A stretch of DNA of 8,647 bases from Acidobacteriota bacterium. GTDB taxonomy: Bacteria > Acidobacteriota > HRBIN11. Every line of letters starts with the position of its first letter. The stretch's first letter is position 1. Where the stretch lies: NCBI GenBank assembly GCA_030550225.1, contig JAUQPV010000095.1:1-8647 (forward strand), read 5' to 3'. The position numbers and the translations under genes are program-made. Shown in pieces: positions 6,219 to 8,647 of this stretch. The notes under the pieces are model-generated. The model was not told the DNA's origin. It saw only the letters and a list, made by a program, of their open reading frames with translations, and did no database searches.

Positions 6219-8647
6219 GGGCATAGGTCTGGACGTTCGAAGGGCCTTGCGGGCTTGGCGGGACCGTAGCGTCGAACGTCTCCGGTGGCTGGACCGGCCG
6301 GTGGTCCATTGGGTCCTGCTGGTCGCCGGTTGGACCCTGTGGGTCCGGCTCTTCTTTCACGGGCCCCTTCAAATAGGCGCGTGGTCTGTTCCGGACCGAC
6401 CCTGGACCCTCGCCCCGCTGGGCTTGGCTGTAGGGCTTCTCCTGGCCCGGAATACCGGCTGGATCCAGGACTGGAATCTACGTGGACGGGTCCGGTCCGT
6501 CGGAACCATCGTTCTCCTTGGATTGGCCGTCGGGGGCTGGGTCAGGTTGACCCGGATGGCCTGGCAGGACGCTTCCCATCGAGGCTTTACGGCCTTTTAC
6601 TTCCAAGACCTGGAAGGCGTGGGTAGGCCCTGGCTACGGGTTCACGACCGTACGACGCAAGTGCGGTCGTGGCTGTTCCCGCCGGATCGGCCGTTCACTG
6701 TGGAGTGGGTCGGATTTTTTCACGTTTCTCATCCGCGTCCTTATCACTTGTCGGTTTACGTCGACGACACGGCCTGGGTCTGGATCGACCGACAGACGGT
6801 CGTTCAACCCACCGAGGGACGGACCGGGGAGACTTACAAGGCCCTGGTTCCCTTAACGGACGGCTGGCACATCATCCGACTTCGATTTCAGAACCGTTCG
6901 GGACCTTACGAATTCGTCTGGTACCTGTGTCCCCAGGACCGTCCCGGTCGGACGGCGTGCCTCCGGCCTTCGGACTTCTGGACGACCGTTTCCTCCCGGT
7001 CTCATCTCCAGCGGCTCCGGGTATGGAAGACGGTCTGGTGGGGATGGACCCTGGTCTTGCTCGGGGCGCTGAGCTGGTGGGGCTTCCGGGCCCTGCGGTC
7101 GACCTGGCGCCTTCCGGAGAAACGCCCGACCCTCGTTCATAGAGCCTGGGTCCTCGTGGCCCTGGGCGTCGGATGGTGGCTCCGGGCCACGATGTATCCG
7201 GTCGCTCCAGCCATCGTCACGAGTGACGGTGGCGTCTTTTACGACATGGCCATGGATATCGTCGAAGGCCGGGGCTACATGTCCTGGGAGGCCGACCCGC
7301 CGACCTATCAGCGGCCCGGCCGTCCGACGTTTTTCTACGGACAGCCCTATTATGGTACCTATCTGTCTTTCCTGACGGCCCTGTTGACATGGCTGACAGG
7401 TCGGACGTACCTGAACCTCCTATGGGCCTTGGACTTGACGGCCTTAGCTTATTGCCTGGGCGTCTACGCCTTGGGGACTACCTTGTGGGATCGCCGGGTC
7501 GGCCTGTGGGCCCTGGGGATGGTGCTCGTGTGTGATTTCGCGCAGTACCTCTGGGAACATATGGAGGGCCGAGTAGTCGTGATGGCCCTGACGGCGTGGA
7601 CCCTGTGGGTCCTGGCCCGGATGTGGACGGCGGCCCCAGTGGACCGGAATCGACGGCGGTACGACTTCTGGGTCGGTTTCCTGATGGGCTTGACCCTGTG
7701 GGCGCACTTCCTGACCGTGTCCGTCTGGATCGTCGTGGCCGCGTACGTCCTTCTTTTTGCCTGGCTCTACCGACGGGAAGCTGGCTGGATGAGCTTCCTC
7801 TATGCCTCGCTGGGAGGCCTCATGGGGTTGACACCCGTCATTGTGTGGAATGCCTATCACGGGTGGCTCAGCATCACCTTAGGACGAATGAATATCGCGG
7901 AGATGACGGCGGGCGACCTGGGCGGACCCGCCTCTTTTTGGCTCCGAGCACCCCAAAACCTCCAGGACCTGGGACGCATCCTCGCCCGGGAGATGCTGGG
8001 TGCCTCTTGTCATCTGGGTGGAGAGCCCTTCTGGACCTTCGGATGGATCCTCATCCCTTGGGGCTTAGCCGCGGGATGGTATCTGGCCCGGTACCGGACG
8101 GCCGCTGGGACGTCAAATCCGGCCTCCTCCATCGCCCGATCGATCCCCCTGACCCTCACCGTCTCTGTCCTGGCCGTTAACTTAGCCCGGAGCGGACCGC
8201 CGCCCGACGCCCGGTATCTTGTGCCTTTGTATGTCGTATTTCCCGTCCTGATGGCCGCTTGGCTTTGTCACGCCGTCCTCCGGTGGAGTCCCGAGGTAGC
8301 CCGGCTTTTGTTGGTCGTCATCTTAGTCGTGCGGCTCCACTCGATGGCCCACGGATATCAGGCCGTCTTTGTGCCTTCTCGGAGCTTTTGGGAACTCATG
8401 GATTTTCTGAAAACACATCAGGTCCGCTCGGTCCTGACCGAGTACTGGCTGGCTTACCGTCTCACCTGGTTGTCGGATGAAAGCATCCGGACCGCGCCTT
8501 ACTTCATCGTGACCAAAAACCGGCACGCCCTCCTGGCTTACCGAGCCCTGAGCGACCCCCAGGCGGCCGTCCTACTTCGGTCCGACCAACTCGAAGCCGT
8601 CCGGCTGGAAGAAGCGCTCGCCCGACAGGGTATCCGGTACCGCCGGG
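6214..8647 (+). CDS. GT-C family membrane glycosyltransferase with inserted PA14-like domain, C-terminus beyond window
   Basis: One frame stays open from ATG 6214 to the window end, giving at least 811 codons. A TGA at 6208-6210 makes 6214 the earliest possible start. After a basic N-terminus come membrane segments at about 30-47, 62-77 and 93-110. Residues about 124-240 resemble PA14: GFTAFYFQDLEG, then FTVEWVGFFHV, VYVDDTAWVWIDRQTV, LTDGWHIIRLRFQN and FVWYLCP. Two more segments (about 270-290 and 307-325) lead to the loop with SDGGVFYDMA (337-346) and YGQPYYG (375-381), followed by several further segments. The acidic first loop and GQPYYG region match GT39/ArnT-like bacterial membrane glycosyltransferases that use polyprenyl-phosphate sugars. 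The soluble tail (VLTEYWLAYRLTWLS, then FIVTKNRHALLAYRAL) is also typical of that group. The gene lies 44 bases after the paralogue pair and is probably in the same operon. The sugar and acceptor are unknown. Confidence 0.85.
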   Translation, partial: MGGIGLDVRRALRAWRDRSVERLRWLDRPVVHWVLLVAGWTLWVRLFFHGPLQIGAWSVPDRPWTLAPLGLAVGLLLARNTGWIQDWNLRGRVRSVGTIVLLGLAVGGWVRLTRMAWQDASHRGFTAFYFQDLEGVGRPWLRVHDRTTQVRSWLFPPDRPFTVEWVGFFHVSHPRPYHLSVYVDDTAWVWIDRQTVVQPTEGRTGETYKALVPLTDGWHIIRLRFQNRSGPYEFVWYLCPQDRPGRTACLRPSDFWTTVSSRSHLQRLRVWKTVWWGWTLVLLGALSWWGFRALRSTWRLPEKRPTLVHRAWVLVALGVGWWLRATMYPVAPAIVTSDGGVFYDMAMDIVEGRGYMSWEADPPTYQRPGRPTFFYGQPYYGTYLSFLTALLTWLTGRTYLNLLWALDLTALAYCLGVYALGTTLWDRRVGLWALGMVLVCDFAQYLWEHMEGRVVVMALTAWTLWVLARMWTAAPVDRNRRRYDFWVGFLMGLTLWAHFLTVSVWIVVAAYVLLFAWLYRREAGWMSFLYASLGGLMGLTPVIVWNAYHGWLSITLGRMNIAEMTAGDLGGPASFWLRAPQNLQDLGRILAREMLGASCHLGGEPFWTFGWILIPWGLAAGWYLARYRTAAGTSNPASSIARSIPLTLTVSVLAVNLARSGPPPDARYLVPLYVVFPVLMAAWLCHAVLRWSPEVARLLLVVILVVRLHSMAHGYQAVFVPSRSFWELMDFLKTHQVRSVLTEYWLAYRLTWLSDESIRTAPYFIVTKNRHALLAYRALSDPQAAVLLRSDQLEAVRLEEALARQGIRYRR
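6232..6280 (+). repeat. 9-base inverted repeat near the start of the PA14-containing gene
   Basis: GACGTTCGA (6232-6240) is a perfect inverted match to TCGAACGTC (6272-6280), separated by 31 bases. It lies in the first 22 codons of the gene, so ordinary coding constraint could explain it. It shares the GACGTTCG core with the dyad ahead of the first gene. Confidence 0.25.

Overview
The window is GC-rich bacterial DNA. It carries four protein genes, all on the plus strand, that read as one block for building a cell-surface or exported glycan. Codons favour GTC, CTC, GAC and CGG, arginine is strongly preferred over lysine, and tryptophan is frequent. This suits a high-GC, probably uncultured and possibly thermophilic bacterium. 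No ribosomal, housekeeping or phylum-specific marker is present, so I do not assign a phylum. I see no tRNA, rRNA, CRISPR array, insertion sequence or phage gene.

Layout. (1) Positions 68-1627: a fusion of an N-terminal SAM-dependent methyltransferase and a C-terminal family-2 glycosyltransferase of the polyprenyl-phosphate sugar synthase (DPM1-like) type. (2) Positions 1628-1916: a 289-base intergenic region. It holds a long imperfect hairpin of the dispersed palindromic repeat kind (1639-1733) and a possible 34-codon ORF with a consensus Shine-Dalgarno (1769-1873). (3) Positions 1917-4028 and 4025-6169: two tandem paralogous polytopic membrane proteins that overlap by ATGA. Each has about ten membrane segments, acidic residues in the first outside loop, a large soluble C-terminal half, and a terminal F5/8 type C (discoidin-like) domain. 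They look like GT-C-fold, lipid-linked-sugar glycosyltransferases or relatives of these. (4) Positions 6170-6213: a short gap made of degenerate 7-base repeats that run into the next start codon. (5) From 6214 past the window end: a second kind of GT-C-type glycosyltransferase, with a PA14-like domain inserted between its third and fourth membrane segments. Its C-terminus is missing.

How they may work together (inference): the GT2 domain would load a sugar onto a polyprenyl phosphate at the cytoplasmic face. The GT-C-type proteins would use such lipid-linked sugars on the outer face of the membrane. The discoidin and PA14 domains, both of carbohydrate-binding types, would hold or recognise the glycan acceptor. 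The methyltransferase domain might modify or cap the glycan or its carrier. The most interesting feature is that three consecutive GT-C-like proteins each carry an extracytoplasmic carbohydrate-binding-type domain, in two different architectures, next to a lipid-sugar synthase fusion. The individual protein families are known. The combination is what deserves a second look.
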